DNA from: Temnopleurus reevesii
Taxonomy: Eukaryota > Echinodermata > Echinoidea > Temnopleuroida > Temnopleuridae
DNA length: 64,000 nt
Direction of reading: 5' to 3'
Assembly (NCBI GenBank): GCA_036244855.1
Contig: BQKZ01000875.1
Coordinates: 24,586 to 88,585, forward strand
Below the pieces are notes generated by a model. It had not been told where the DNA came from and did not search any database. It saw only the letters and a list, made by a program, of their open reading frames with translations. Made by a program: the position numbers and the translations under genes. Every line of letters starts with the position of its first letter. Position 1 is the stretch's first letter. This document shows, in pieces, positions 1 through 31,566 of the stretch.

Positions 1-34
1 ACATTCTTTTGTCAGGGAATTGAAGTAGACAGCG

Positions 35-19052
<19,018 letters not shown>

Positions 19053-19060
<8 letters not shown>

Positions 19061-20480
19061 GATGTGTATACAGCCAAAACGTGTTGCCAAATCCTAAACC
19101 AGCACAGAGCATTTATTCAGTGGTCCACACAGGCTAATCTTCGTTACTGATGTCATTCGGATTGAGATGTGAACTAGGCCGAATCCTGCTGCCAAATTCC
19201 ACCACCTGCACAGAGATAGAGCATTTGTTCAGTGGTCCACACATGCTTTATCATTGAAACTTACTGATTGAGACGTGTACTCAGTCAAAATCTGCTGCCT
19301 AATTCTACAAACTGCACAGAAAAAAAATGCTTTGCATCAATGCTTAAATGATTCTTATTGAGATGTGAACGTTGCTGAACCCTGCTGCCAAAGTCTGCTC
19401 CGTTCGAAAAGAGAGTTTAGGAATGTACATTCCTCATCGACATGGACATGGATCCTAACTGAGATGTGGTCTTGGCCAAATGCTGCTGCCAAATCCAATT
19501 GGTTGCGGNGTCCTTGTTTTCAGTCATCAACATAAAGACAAAGACCACACATTCAGCGATGACTGCATGGATATGGACTCTGATTGAGGTGTCTTTTCAG
19601 CCAAAACGTGTTGCCAAATCCTAAACCAGCACAGAGCATTAATTCAGTGGTCCACACAGGCTAATCTTCATAACTGATGTCATTCAAATTGAGATGTGAA
19701 CTTGACCGAACCCTGTTGCCAAATCCCACTATCTGCACAGAGTTAGAGCACTCATTCACTGGTCCACACATGCTTTATCATTGAAACTGATTGAGACGTG
19801 TACTCAGCTGAATCCTGCTGCCAAATTTTACCACCCGCACTGAGATAGAGCATTTGTTAAGTGGTCTATACATGCTTTATTATCGACACAGTTGGGACGT
19901 GTACTCAGCTGAATCCTGCTGCCAAATTTTACCACCCGCACTGAGATAGAGCATTTGTTAAGTGGTCTATACATGCTTTATTATCGACACAGTTGGGACG
20001 TGTACTCAGCTGAATCCTGCTGCCAAATTCTACCAACTGCACAGAGATACAGTAATTGTCCCGTGGTCCGCACATGCTTTGCATCAATGCTTAAATGATT
20101 CTTATTGAGATGTGAACGTTGCTGAACCCTGCTGCCAAAGTCTGCTCCGTTCGAAAAGAGAGTTTAGGAGTTCACACATTCCTCATCGACATGGACATGG
20201 ATCCTAACTGAGATGTGTTCTTTGCCAAATCCAATTGGTTGCGGAGAGGAACAGCATTGGTTTTGTACTCTATTCATCCCAAACCGACATGAACATGGAT
20301 TCTAATTTAAGTGTGCACAGACAAACCCTGCTTCTTGATCAAATTTCTTGCACAGAGACAGTATTTTTATGGGGTTCCACATATCTTTCATTGACATGGG
20401 CGTGGATCAAGATGCGTTCACCGCCAAACGCTGCTGCCAAATAGAGGGACATGCATATGGATTCTAATTGAGATGTGTAC
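19053..20480 (+). repeat. Tandem array of about 100-bp units starting at the stop codon (3' UTR)
   Basis: Units begin with ATTGAGATGTG-like words (19053, 19161, 19267, 19357, 19457; then from 19582 in the next contig at roughly 100-bp steps). They share CTGCTGCCAAAT, GCACAGAGATAGAGCATTTG, AGTGGTCCACACATGCTTT and, in some units, CATGGACATGGA. Two neighbours starting at 19891 and 19992 are nearly identical (101-bp period). The 5' word of the unit is the last codons and stop of exon 16, so the array has grown from the 3' end of the gene. Part of it is shown twice because of the allelic overlap at 19509. Confidence 0.8.
19524..19587 (+). CDS. HDGFL2: Allelic duplicate of terminal exon 16
   Basis: The contig starting after the N at 19509 repeats the last intron end, exon 16 and its 3' flank. 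TGA at 19585-19587. Not an additional exon. Confidence 0.8.
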
Positions 20481-20547
20481 TTGTTATTGTTAAAACCTTG
20501 CTCCCAAATTCTAATACATGCACACAGAGCTAAACCGTGATTTGTGT

Positions 20548-20727
20548 ACTGGGTGGTGTCTCACCAAGTCGTTCTTAAAGTTACGCACAACTTTAAGAAA
20601 GACTGGAGTACTATAACTAGTGTGATACGCGTAAGATTCCCTGTCATTCAGCGCAAGAACTGATACCAGTCAAACGTAAAGTCCAGCGTAAAGTCTTTCT
20701 TAACTTGGTGAAACACCTCCCAGGTCC
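20548..20727. mobile_element. Palindromic MITE-like element
   Basis: Left end GGGTGGTGTCTCACCAAGTC with TTCTTAAAGTTACGC; right end the inverse GCGTAAAGTCTTTCTTAAC and TTGGTGAAACACCTCCC. About 180 bp, non-coding. Confidence 0.65.
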
Positions 20728-21509
20728 ATACATCCTTAGCTACAATGATGTTGATTCTTATTTAGATGTGTAGTTGGCCAAACCTTAATTCCAAATTCGA
20801 ACCTGTATAGGGAGTTTCAGTTGTTCAAAAGCTTATGGTAATAAGTCTCAAAGTCGTTCACTGGTGGCCCAGCTATTTAATATATTTTTCAAAGGAATAT
20901 AAGCACAATATATGTTCTGGATAACATCAATGTTGATTGGTTTATTGCAATGCACATAAACGTATGCGTATTAGGAAACCCCAAGCATGGTTAAATTAGC
21001 AACATATTTACAGTTAAATAAGTGAAACTTGTTTATTTGTTTATGCCAACTTTGTTCAAAAGTATCTAATAGCTACATATTATGTTAGTTGATCACATAT
21101 TCTATCACAAGTTTTCAACTACCCTTCATTTACAGTTAAAATGATGTTTGACTACTTTTGCTCCAGAAATTTCAAAACAATTTCTTGATTGCAATTAGAA
21201 AAATTGCACATCTACCGTATATGTTATGAAATACCCTTAATTTATCCTGCATCAAAACTTTCATAAGTTGTTTGATATCTATTGCCTCACTGGCATCAGA
21301 TGGCACTGCACCTGGAACATCAAAGGATGCACGAGTTCATCAAAAATATTTTTCATCTTTACAATGACATCAGAAAGTCATTCATTTTTGTATGCAATTA
21401 CTACTCCAGTGTGACATCTCTTTGGTTTTTACAAAATGTTCTCCCTGTAGGCCCTGCAATAATCTAGCTAGTATTATCCTAATTTGTTGGATTCAGGTAG
21501 GCAGGCATA

Positions 21510-21530
21510 TTATATATATATATATATATG
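21510..21530. repeat. (TA)n microsatellite
   Basis: About ten TA units directly before the exon-like stretch at 21559. Confidence 0.8.
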
Positions 21531-21558
21531 CACATTTCCGCCTCCTTGGGAACTGTAG

Positions 21559-21689
21559 TGCACCTCAAGTTGTTCATGCTAAATTGATAAAAAAATATGG
21601 TCACTTCCAGCCGGTCCCTAATGACACCTTGGTAGAGTGCAACACATTTGTGGATGAATTTGTTGAAAGGAAAGATATAACTGCCACAG
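21559..21689 (+). other. Possible orphan exon or pseudogene fragment
   Basis: An open stretch flanked by an acceptor-like aactgtag and a good donor (CACAG then gtaggt). In the open frame it reads APQVVHAKLIKKYGHFQPVP, then NDTLVECNTFVDEF and ERKDITATG, ordinary-looking protein composition in contrast to its surroundings. I do not recognise it. It may be a lone exon of a third gene, an alternative 3' exon, or a relic; no partner exon was found nearby. Confidence 0.3.
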
Positions 21690-22473
21690 GTAGGTTTACA
21701 ACTATTATGGTCTAGTTAAAGAAAGGCGAGAGTCAGAAAATTCTACACCACAATGCTTCCAAATATCTTTATTGAAGAAGGAATTTAACTTCCCAGTGTG
21801 GATTTGTAACCAAAGATCATGTGATTGGAAGATGGGTGTCAGAGGAATGCTTCTATGATGTGTAAAGGAAAACAGGTGTTTATATTCTACAGAGATCCCT
21901 ACCTTTCGCGTAATATGCATGAAACACATTAAAATATGTATCACTTAGCACCAGAGCCAAATATTTTCTCAGGATAGTAAATATATATGTGGAACCACAT
22001 TTTAATTTTCACCCTCATACATATTCTCAAAAAAATGATGTCATCTCATATTTTGGACGTTCATGAAAGAATTGAAATGGTATATCTGTATGTCAGAAAT
22101 TGTGCAGAGTTGAGCATTTATTATAGAATTGGGATTATCATGTGATTGTATTCTTACAATGAAGGTAACTGTATTTCTGATGACAGTAATATAGATGTTC
22201 ACAAAATTGAACAAAACTAGAGAATTGTTTATAAATGCAAATAAAAAAAGGCTGCCAATAAAAGGATCACTAATCAAAAAATTCTTATAGCATCATACCA
22301 ATAAAACATGTCGCAGTGAAGTTGTAAACCAGTTTTGCACCGTTTTTTTTTCAATAATTATGTGTCTTATGGTGCATAGTGTTTGTGCAGGAATACGTCT
22401 AATCAACAAAATGAGCTTATTTTCCAGAATTATGGATATCCTGACTTGAAGTGTACTCATGCTATCACCTCAA

Positions 22474-22642
22474 GGGGGTGTTGCTAGAAATTTGCAATTC
22501 TAAATCAAATGCAGTGAGTTGCAAATTGAAGCATGCATTTTCATTGGTGCTTCTACCAAAAAATGCACGAAACAATGATTTTGATTGGCTCGTATAACCA
22601 CTCATCCTGATCAAGTGGAACTTTCTTGCAACATCACCTTAG
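22474..22642. mobile_element. MITE family A copy
   Basis: GGGGGTGTTGCTAGAAATT at the left and AACTTTCTTGCAACATCACC at the right, inner GAAACAATGATTTTGATTGG shared with the other copies. Confidence 0.7.
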
Positions 22643-24121
22643 GGTCATTGTTTCCATTGTACAGCCCACCATAAGATGGATACTTCTGATGTCTGTATAA
22701 TTATTGTAAAATATGGAAGAAAAATAAACTTGGCATTTTAAAGAATATCATGCTAAGAAGTGATTATGTTGCTACTTTGGCCTGTAATGTGATTTTCATG
22801 GATGTAGGTCTAATCTTGAATGCTCACCTTTTTTTGGCAATGAGAATTACCAAAGTACATTGACCATTAGTGATTGTTTGGTTCATATTGGTGCTATATT
22901 AATTTTGCAGATATGTTCTATTTTGAAATTACATGTACCTATGGATGTATTCACGGCATAACTCTCAAGAATATGGTACTGTTGCATGCGCGACCATTTA
23001 GCTACACTGGAAAAAAAATTAAATCTGCTCATATACCTACTAATTACAGGGGAAACTTGGGATAAAGAGATGTGATATATGAAAGGGCAATAATCTTGTT
23101 CCATTTTTTATGAGATATAGATTTTTAACTCTGAAATAACGAGATTCCTGCTCCAACAAGAAAATTTTGATGAACCCAAACACTCTTTGATACTCTACAC
23201 GCAATAAAGGGGTACAAAATTTGCAATATCAGTAATTAAAAGGAATATAAAAAAAGAAAATAGTACATCCGCCTACCTCCTTGGGATCCTTTATTATCAA
23301 CTGATATTAAAATGAGAAGATGCAAGAGGTTATCAACATTTATTGTTGCATTTTTTGTATCAAAACCACTGGTTTTCCATGGTCTAAAATAAATGACTTA
23401 CAAGAATTCCACCCATTACGCAGAGTTGAATATGTCATCAACTAAATCCACCTTAATAAAGTTGGTTTGGCTGAAAGGTTTTAATTACATGTATGTGTGT
23501 CATGAAAGATAATGAAGCCGATTGCGGTCGTCACCTTTGCTCTTCCCTCTGAAGCAGAGATACCAATCGTTCCAGAATATGCGTGAGGATAGAAATTAAA
23601 TTTTGAATCACCGAATAGCTAAATCAAATATTTCCTCATGAGAGAAAGCGAGATAACAATACCATTATGCTTTATCTTCTGAGAAAATAGTTGGCTCAGC
23701 TATTTAGTAATTTACATTTTAATTTTTCTGTTGCATAATCAGAAACAGTTGGCATCTCTACTATCGAGATGCACATTTGATTTGGCCAACGCTTACACAT
23801 CTGTACTGTGTTTTTTTTTCTAAATACATGTATATGCTAAATGAAATATTGAAATTGTTTTGCCTACAGGTCCATTTATCTAATTATTTCCGAGAGAACT
23901 TTGTATGAGATACAAAAATGACTTGAATGTACAGAAGACATTGAATGTTGTAATAAATTGATTTCTTTTTGTAAATATCAACCCTGATTTTTTTTTGTTC
24001 ATTTTTGTTTTGAGATTATATGTATCATTTTGGTAAATCTGTATGCATACCAATTATTTGTATTCTTGATTCAGCATCATGGGCTGATGGTATCTTTCAA
24101 ATTGAACAAATAATTGCAATA

Positions 24122-24222
24122 CAGTCCAGCCTCGTTATAAAGAGCACTGATATAACAAGTTCTAGTTATAACAAGGTAGATTTCCTGGTCTCAGGCACCT
24201 TGTTATAACAAGGTTTGACTGT
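24122..24222. mobile_element. pogo/Tigger-like MITE (family D), about 100 bp
   Basis: ACAGTCCAGCCTCGTTATAA at the left and its near inverse TTATAACAAGGTTTGACTGT at the right, flanked by TA. Confidence 0.7.
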
Positions 24223-24507
24223 ACTTGGAATCCATTTTGCATATTTTTACATGTCAATCGTCCTGATTTTTCCGAGGCCATTGGTATTCTTTTTACTTAT
24301 CCATAATGCACACCTACCAAACAGCTGGAACATTTTATTTTGGAAGAGGAATGTTGATATCCAATCCGACAGCTATTAAAACTAAAGCGGAATCACATGT
24401 GAGAAAGCATGAGAGGTAGAAATATTTACTTTCATGGCTACCAATATTGCGTAAGACATTTTCAGTAACGAAATTGTACACAATGATTTGAATGAAAACA
24501 ACACAAT

Positions 24508-24735
24508 GGGCGGGTTTACCTATAAACTTAAATTTATGTGACTGTGTTTCTTCCTATCGAACGTAGTTACATATTATTCCTTGAACCGTTTGATAATAAT
24601 AAAACTACAATGCTTGGAATCCAGTTTGCATATATTACTTGTTGCTATGTTGGGCGCTTGGGCAAGCTTTAGGGTTGTCAAGAACAACCTTTGTGTTAAA
24701 GGTATGCATAAGATTGCATTAGTAAACCCGCCTAT
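24508..24735. mobile_element. MITE family E copy, inverted
   Basis: GGGCGGGTTTACCTATAAAC at the left, AGTAAACCCGCCTAT at the right. The interior is the reverse complement of the copies at 25199 and 26327 (GTTGCTATGTTGGGC, CTTGGGCAAGCTTTAG). Confidence 0.7.
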
Positions 24736-24950
24736 GGAATATCTTGTTCATTGAACAATGATGCCTATGCCGAAATTGTTATCCTTCATTGGCTGGGATA
24801 TTAAGGTTTTATTTCTAAACAACAAAGCTGCTTGGAAAATGCTGAGCTTTATTCTATTCTATTCTGTACTTAGTTGCTTTGTTTTATGTATTACCTTGGC
24901 AGCTAATATAATGTAAGAATGTTGAGGTCTCACGCACACGGGTGGCAGTA

Positions 24951-25131
24951 CAGTGGAAACTCAGTATAACAAGGTGCTTGGGACCATAAAAAATACCTTG
25001 TTATAGCAGTAATCTCTTTATAGCAGTGTTAAAAAACAATAAGGTATGAAGAGCTGGGACCAGATTTTTTACTTCTTTATAGCAGATATTTCGTCATATC
25101 AGATCTCTTTATAGTGAGTTTCCACTGTATT
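24951..25131. mobile_element. pogo/Tigger-like MITE (family D), diverged
   Basis: ACAGTGGAAACTCAGTATAA at the left and TTTATAGTGAGTTTCCACTG at the right, flanked by TA. Internal words TTATAGCAG, CTTTATAGCAG and GGGACCA. Confidence 0.7.
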
Positions 25132-25198
25132 GTATTTTACCTGTCAGCAGGGATGCCAACCATTCAGGAATATATATGAAATGATTTCACTATAAATA

Positions 25199-25420
25199 GG
25201 CGGGTTTACTAATAGATGCAATTTTATGCATACCTCTAACACAAAGGTTGTTCTTGACAACCCGAAAGCTTGCCCAAGGCTTGCCCGACATAGCAACAAG
25301 TAATGTATGCAAACTGGATTCCAAGTATTGTATTCTTATTGTTATCAACCGGCCTATGGAATACCGCGTAACTACGTTAAACGCACATAAATTTGAATAT
25401 ATAAGTAAACCCGCCTATTC
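25199..25420. mobile_element. MITE family E copy
   Basis: AGGCGGGTTTACTAATAG at the left and ATAAGTAAACCCGCCTAT at the right, about 222 bp. About 1.1 kb from a near-identical copy at 26327. Spurious open frames inside it are not genes. Confidence 0.75.
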
Positions 25421-26326
25421 AAGTGTAACATCGCAAATGAATGGCTGAGAGCATGGATATTGTGTTTTCTCTCACTTTTGTTTAATAAACTCTTTCAGTA
25501 TGCAAATTTAAATTTTACCACGTGCATATTCCAGAATGGCTAGCATCTCTGCACAGTGAGCAGATGTGACAGAGGATTTGGGATAAAGTAAACAACCTCC
25601 ATTGAACCTTTCATGACAGCCAGAGGCTCACAAAAGAACTATCCTTCATTCTTATTATGGGGAGAAATGTCAAACAGGTGTTGCCCAGGTTTCATCGCAA
25701 ATGAATGGCTAAGCGCATAATATTGTCACGTTTTCTCTCACTTTTGTTCAACTGTTTATTTATTATTCAGATCTAAATTTTGCTTCATGCATATTTTAGA
25801 ACGGCTGTCATCTCTTTACAGTGGACAGGAGGGACAAAGGATTTGGGACAAAGTAAATAACCTCCGGCATTCATGATACCTACAGGCACACAAAAGTACA
25901 TGTACTTTCATTCCATCATATTCTGTGGAGAAATGTCAAACAGGTGTCTCACCTGTCAAGTCTAAACAGGGACGATATTTTCCTGTGTGATCATGAAGCT
26001 ATTGTGAAGGCTTGAATGGAGTTATTCACTTTGTCCATCTTTATCTATCTCTTCTGTTTACAATGCTGATACAACAATCAGATACTCTGCATTATAATGT
26101 GCATTTTAATCAGAACATTCTTACCTGCAACAGCTAGACCAGAATGTCATTCATTGAAGAATTCAGCTAAGTAACAAAAGGAGTTCTATTACAAAGACAT
26201 ATTTTAAATTTAATTTCTTTAGAATTCATTTGGTTCAGCTGTTGCAGCTGTTTGAAGCCAATAGATCTGGGCTTAATTCTATTCTATAAGGCTTTCTTTG
26301 TTTACATGAACCACTTTGGCAGCAAT

Positions 26327-26550
26327 AGGCGGGTTTACTAATAGATGCAAATTTTATGCATACCTCTGACACAAAGGTTGTTCTTGACAACGCTAAAGCT
26401 TGCCCGAGGCTTGCCCGACATAGCAACAAGTAATAAATGCAAACTGGATTCCAAGTATTGTAGTCTTATTGTTATCAACCGGTCTATGGAATACCACGTA
26501 ACTATGTTAAACGCACATAAATTTGAATATATAAGTAAACCCGCCTATTA
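26327..26550. mobile_element. MITE family E copy
   Basis: Same ends as 25199-25420 and nearly the same interior (GGTTGTTCTTGACAAC, GCCCGACATAGCAACAAG). The close identity implies recent activity. Confidence 0.75.
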
Positions 26551-27036
26551 TAGTGCCTGAATCTTGAGGTCTCATGCAGCCCTGTGGAAAATTATTTCCA
26601 TTGGAAAGCTCAATTTCTATACCCAGAAGTTTCCATAGTTTATTTTGGACTCCCAAAGAAACTTAGTGTTTCAAAATATACCTTGCTTGGCAACACCTCA
26701 ATTACAGTTTCTTTTGCTGCATTGAACCACTCGTCAATATGGTTGATTTCCAGACACTACCAATTTATATTTTTTAATTGTGCTATCCATGGAGGGTTCA
26801 TTAGTTAATTGTACTGTTAAAACCACAAAGATATGCATCTTTTTCTGTGGTTGAAACCTATTATAAAACATTATGTCCATATGTGGACATCTGTGTGATT
26901 GTGTTCCATGGATATCAAATGCAGCAAAATGATGCCTGTTGCTTGTTAAATTTGGAGACATTGATACTGAGGAGTTCAAATTTATACACTAACAGGAGTG
27001 GACCCCACCCTTTCTGGGAATGCATAGACACTCCTC

Positions 27037-27195
27037 CTGGGGCCAGTTGCTCGAAATGGTCTTAGCTATCCTCTTCATGCTAAGACGTCTTGACTTCTTG
27101 TGCCACCTCGTAACATGGACATTAGCGTAGGTACGAACTTAAGATGCATTAGCATGAAGAGGATAGCTAAGACTATTTCGAGCAACTGGCCCCAG
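27037..27195. mobile_element. Strongly palindromic MITE (family C)
   Basis: Left arm CTGGGGCCAGTTGCTCGAAA then TGGTCTTAGCTATCCTCTTC; right arm is the inverse, ending TTTCGAGCAACTGGCCCCAG. Arms of about 45 bp, near-perfect. A diverged relative is at 57375-57556. Confidence 0.8.
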
Positions 27196-27639
27196 GATCC
27201 TGGATGATAACCTCTTCTGATGAAACTTCATCCCATTGAGATTGCAGTGTGATCATAAAAAACATGACGGATCCTAACCAGAAACCAGGATTTAGCTACT
27301 TACGGATAACAAGATGTTCTAATTAGAAGTCATTTATGGCAGTTTAGCAACTTCTTGTCTTTATCTGAATGACCATGATCCCTTTGATGGCGTACCTCAT
27401 TTATGTCATTTTCGCGGTGTGTGCCATGCCACTTTGAGCACTTGCTCAATGTTGCACTACTTTATCAATGCCTTTGCGACGGACAGGAGTAGGGATTATA
27501 TGCATGACGTTCATGGTTTTTATTGTGTCAGTTTAGGTTTATGCTTGATGTTGCATAGTCTTGCTTGGTATGTGCTACAATGTGGTGTTTTTCGGCTTGG
27601 CTTGTAACTGATGGTGTCATATCAAGAAGTCAAGGCACA

Positions 27640-28135
27640 ATGAACAAATATTTGGAGAAAGGAAACAACTCCCATTCAAGCTTTCTCAATATAGCTACTT
27701 AGGAAAAGTTAAGATGAGCGCCATGGCTATGTATGTGTGCATAGGGAGCGATGTCTCCCTTGTTATAAACTGAATGTGAGAGTGACGTGTGCAGCATGAT
27801 TGATCTCCCCCATCTACATCACAAAATCATGAATGTCCCTCAACATAGTGAGCACAACGGACAAAGAATTTGGAGAAAGAAAACAACTCCCATTAAAGCT
27901 TTCACAATAGCTAAAGAAAAGTCAAGACGAGCGCCTTGGCGACGTACATGTGCATAGGGAGAGGTGTCTCCCTTGTTATAAACTGAATGTGAGAGTGACG
28001 TGTGCAGCATGATTGATCTCCCCCAACCATATCTTACAAAATAATGAATGGCTCCCAACATAGTGAGCACAAGTAAGAATTTGGAGAAAATAAACAACAC
28101 CCATTAAGCTCTTAATTAGGTATAGAAAAAAGGAA
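27640..28135. repeat. Tandem repeat, unit about 210-240 bp, two and a half copies
   Basis: Shared words in order: TTTGGAGAAAG, AACAACTCCCATT, AAGCTTTC, GAGCGCC, GTGCATAGGGAG, GTCTCCCTTGTTATAAACTG, GTGCAGCATGATTGATCTCC. Units begin near 27640, 27850 and 28070. Related single blocks occur near 25550, 25830 and 28800, so the family is spread over the region. Confidence 0.7.
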
Positions 28136-28553
28136 ACTTTCCTTGGCGTGTTTAAGGTGTCGGTCCATTTAGAATTATTTTGTGCAGATATATGGCTGTC
28201 AATCTGTAGCTTGTAGGGACAATGCAGGCATGCCAACCGTTCCAGAATATGTAGGAGGTGTATTTTCATATGAAAAGGTAGGTTTGCTAATAGATGCTAA
28301 TTCTATGAGTTCTTTAAACAGAAAGGTTGTTCTTGATGATCCAAAGGCTTACCTGAGATTTGCCCAACATTGAATCAAGTGGTGTACGCAAACTGCCGTC
28401 CAAGTATTGTAGTTTAAAGCCCAAGTATAGTTTTGGTAAAAGCGAATATTTTCATCGCCAAATTTTGTCTTCAAATCTACTTAAAAAGAAACATGATATC
28501 ATGAACATGTTGTACAAAAGATTGTACGAAAAATTAACAAGTTTTGGAAAAGT

Positions 28554-28554
28554 N
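28554..28554. other. Contig join (single N) inside repeats
   Basis: The contig after the N opens with a family E fragment closely similar to 24466-24660. The join therefore rests on repeated sequence, and the distance between the two sides is unreliable. Confidence 0.7.
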
Positions 28555-31500
28555 TAACGAAATTGTACACAATGATTTGAATGAAAACAAGGCAATATGC
28601 GGGTTTACTTATATACAAATTTATGTGCGTTTCTTGCTATCGAACGTAGTTTGATAATGGTAAAACTACAATACTTGGAATCCAGTTTGCATACATTACT
28701 TGTTGCTATGTTGGGCATGAACTATGAACTGAACATGAGCTTAATTTGTGCAGAATGTTTGATCTCCCCTGGAAGCAGAATATTAATCTTGAATGTCTGT
28801 TGACACAGTGAGCAGAGTGGACAAAGAAATCAGAGAAAGTAAACAACTCGAATGCAAGCCTTCCAACAATAGCTATAGAAAACAATAACTTTCCTTTCCT
28901 CTTATTCTGTAAAGAAATGCAGAATAGGTTATGCACCTATTAGCTGAATAGATAGGGAAGCTACATTTCTTTCTGTTTTAAAGCTATTGTTAGGCCTGAA
29001 TGAAAGTTGTTTACTTAACCAAATTCTTACTCCATTTTTACTCACAAATTAATTTTTGATATCCCCTCGTCAAAGGTAATAGGCAAAAATTATGTTTTTA
29101 AAATGTAGGCAGAGATGTCAACCAGTCCACAACATACATGAGGTCAAAATTGAAAGTTTAATAATGCAACAATTGAAGAAGTGTGAGAGTAAACATAACG
29201 AATGTACTCTCAGCCATCTACTTGTGATGAAAGCTTTGAATTTATTACAAGATTCACATGCATTTCTGGAATGGTTGGCATCTCTGCTCACATTACCTCA
29301 TGAGAAATTGTTTGGGAACTCATATTTTACAAAATTTATACCATGTATATTCCTGACGGTTGGCATCTCTGCAAGGGTTTATAGAGTCGATCCATATGTA
29401 ATTGTTTTGTTCAGAGGGTTGGGTGAGACGATAAGATGCCCCATATTCTCCAGTTCAATTTGAAGTATGGACACACAAAGATGCCAACTTTTCTGTAATA
29501 TGTATGAGGTGTATTTTCATATGAATTCAAGGCTTCCATTACAAGTGATTGACTCACTTTTGTTCAGCTGTTGTGTAATTCACATTTTGATTTTGACCTC
29601 CTGTATATTCAGGATGGTTGTCATCTCTGCTAATGGAACCATGACAAACTGAAGAGCTAACACAAATTTATTGCAATATGAATACCGATATTTTATTTAC
29701 AATTATCACATTAATATTGAATTACTTTACAGGCTTAAAACATTGAATTAACAGGCAAGTTAGAATTTCTTTGTACTGGACTATAACCTCTTAATATTGA
29801 CCGCTGGAAAACATAAAAACATGTCTCTTACAATTTGCAATTCTTCTTACACAATTTCAAAACAAAGTTCAAAGCATACCCATTTTGTTATGTCATTATA
29901 CAAAAATGTAAACAATACATTCTTGGATACCATTAACCGACCGATTCTAGAAACCTTCATATCAAGAGGAAAGTACACGATGGGAATGCAAGTCTACCAA
30001 ATAAGGAGAATGGCTGGTGCAATGTTTACCCAGCATGAATTTCACAAAATTACCCGGTGAATATTAGTTTATACGTTTAAAAATAGTGAAGACATTTCAC
30101 AACTGATAAACAATAGTACACTTAATATCATCATTATTCATTAGTTCAGAAACGCATCGAACTATGTAATGGTGGTGTAGCAATATATCCTATATTTGGC
30201 AAACACATTATTAGTCGTACATCAATGCTGAATGACCAATAAAAGGGAAATTTCAACCAATAATGTATTAAAATGAAATACAATAAGTTCAACCCAAGTG
30301 TAATATTTCAGAGTGAATTGGTTGATAAAGTGTACATAATTAAAAAATCATAAAAACAATTTGTAGAAAATATTTTGTAGAAAAGAAAGGTGAGGAAGAG
30401 AGGAAGACTTTGTTTAATTTCCTGATAATACTAATAACTGTTGATTTGACGATAGACCACTTTCGAAATGTGTTCAAATTATATGCACGTTCCATTGTCA
30501 AATGCACAATTACAAACTATCTGTTCACCTGATGTTAAATTATTGTACATGTATTTTAATAGCAGGAATGCGGATAGCATGCAGTAGTTGTTGCTAGCTT
30601 GGTCAAGCCACAATGTTTGTCTAACCTAGCAACGTGAAATGCAAGAGGCATTCTGACTTTTGTACTCTCATTATTTTCTGACGGCTCAATACATGGTTCG
30701 TCTTGGGGCAAACGTACATGTATACATTTGAATACATTGCGAAAATGGCCTATTGAGCATCCTTGTCAAATAATTGAAATGCATGCAAATCAAATTCATA
30801 ACACTTTGTTAGTCACTATCTGCTTCTAAATAAACCTGATTCTCAAACGGTCATAATGTTTCAATTTCAAATTAAAGCTTTTGAAGCATTAAAGCTATTT
30901 ATATTTTATTGATATTTAGACATAGAGATTTCAATTTAAAAAAAAATTGGCATAACTGACCTCCTAGTCTTGCATTTCCTCACTCATCTTCTTTAATATT
31001 CATAATCCATTCTATCATATAAATGCCATGTCGGATCTCCATATCTTTTTTTGTCCTAAAAATACGTCCAATCAGCTTATTCAATACTTCAGGTCTTGGA
31101 CCAAAGTTCGCGATTCATATAAAGACATTCAAAAGGATCAGTGCCAGGAATATTCTTTAAATTGAATAAAAATTGATCTAAATCCTGCTATTGCCATGAT
31201 TTCTTATTTCACTGATATAAAAAAGGAACAAAACATATCATAATGTAAGGAAGGTAAATCAAGTTTATCTTGCATTTCATTAAAAATCACCAAACTAGCT
31301 TTGATAGGATCGGAAGCATTGTCAGACAATTGCGGGGACATTAGCATTCTTGCTTTATACAAACATTGTATGGTACAATTTACAATATTTTTTACATAAT
31401 TACAATTAAGCATGATTATATACACAGAAATGATTAATATTCACAAACATGATAATGGAAATTGTTTCCATGAGTTGGTTTACATACATACATGGTACAT

Positions 31501-31566
31501 CATATACAAAAAAAAATTATATTAATAAAATAGCATATTAACTACTATATTACATTTCTTAGATAA

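Noticed and set aside
25248..26560. Two similar 60-70-residue frames as a duplicated small gene
   Set aside because: Both lie inside copies of MITE family E, bounded by AGGCGGGTTTAC inverted ends; no selection on the frame is apparent.
29797..30060. An 87-residue open frame ending HEFHKITR
   Set aside because: Isolated, with no recognised domain, no splice partner and no clear codon bias in repeat-rich intergenic DNA. It could be part of a repeat; not supported as a gene.
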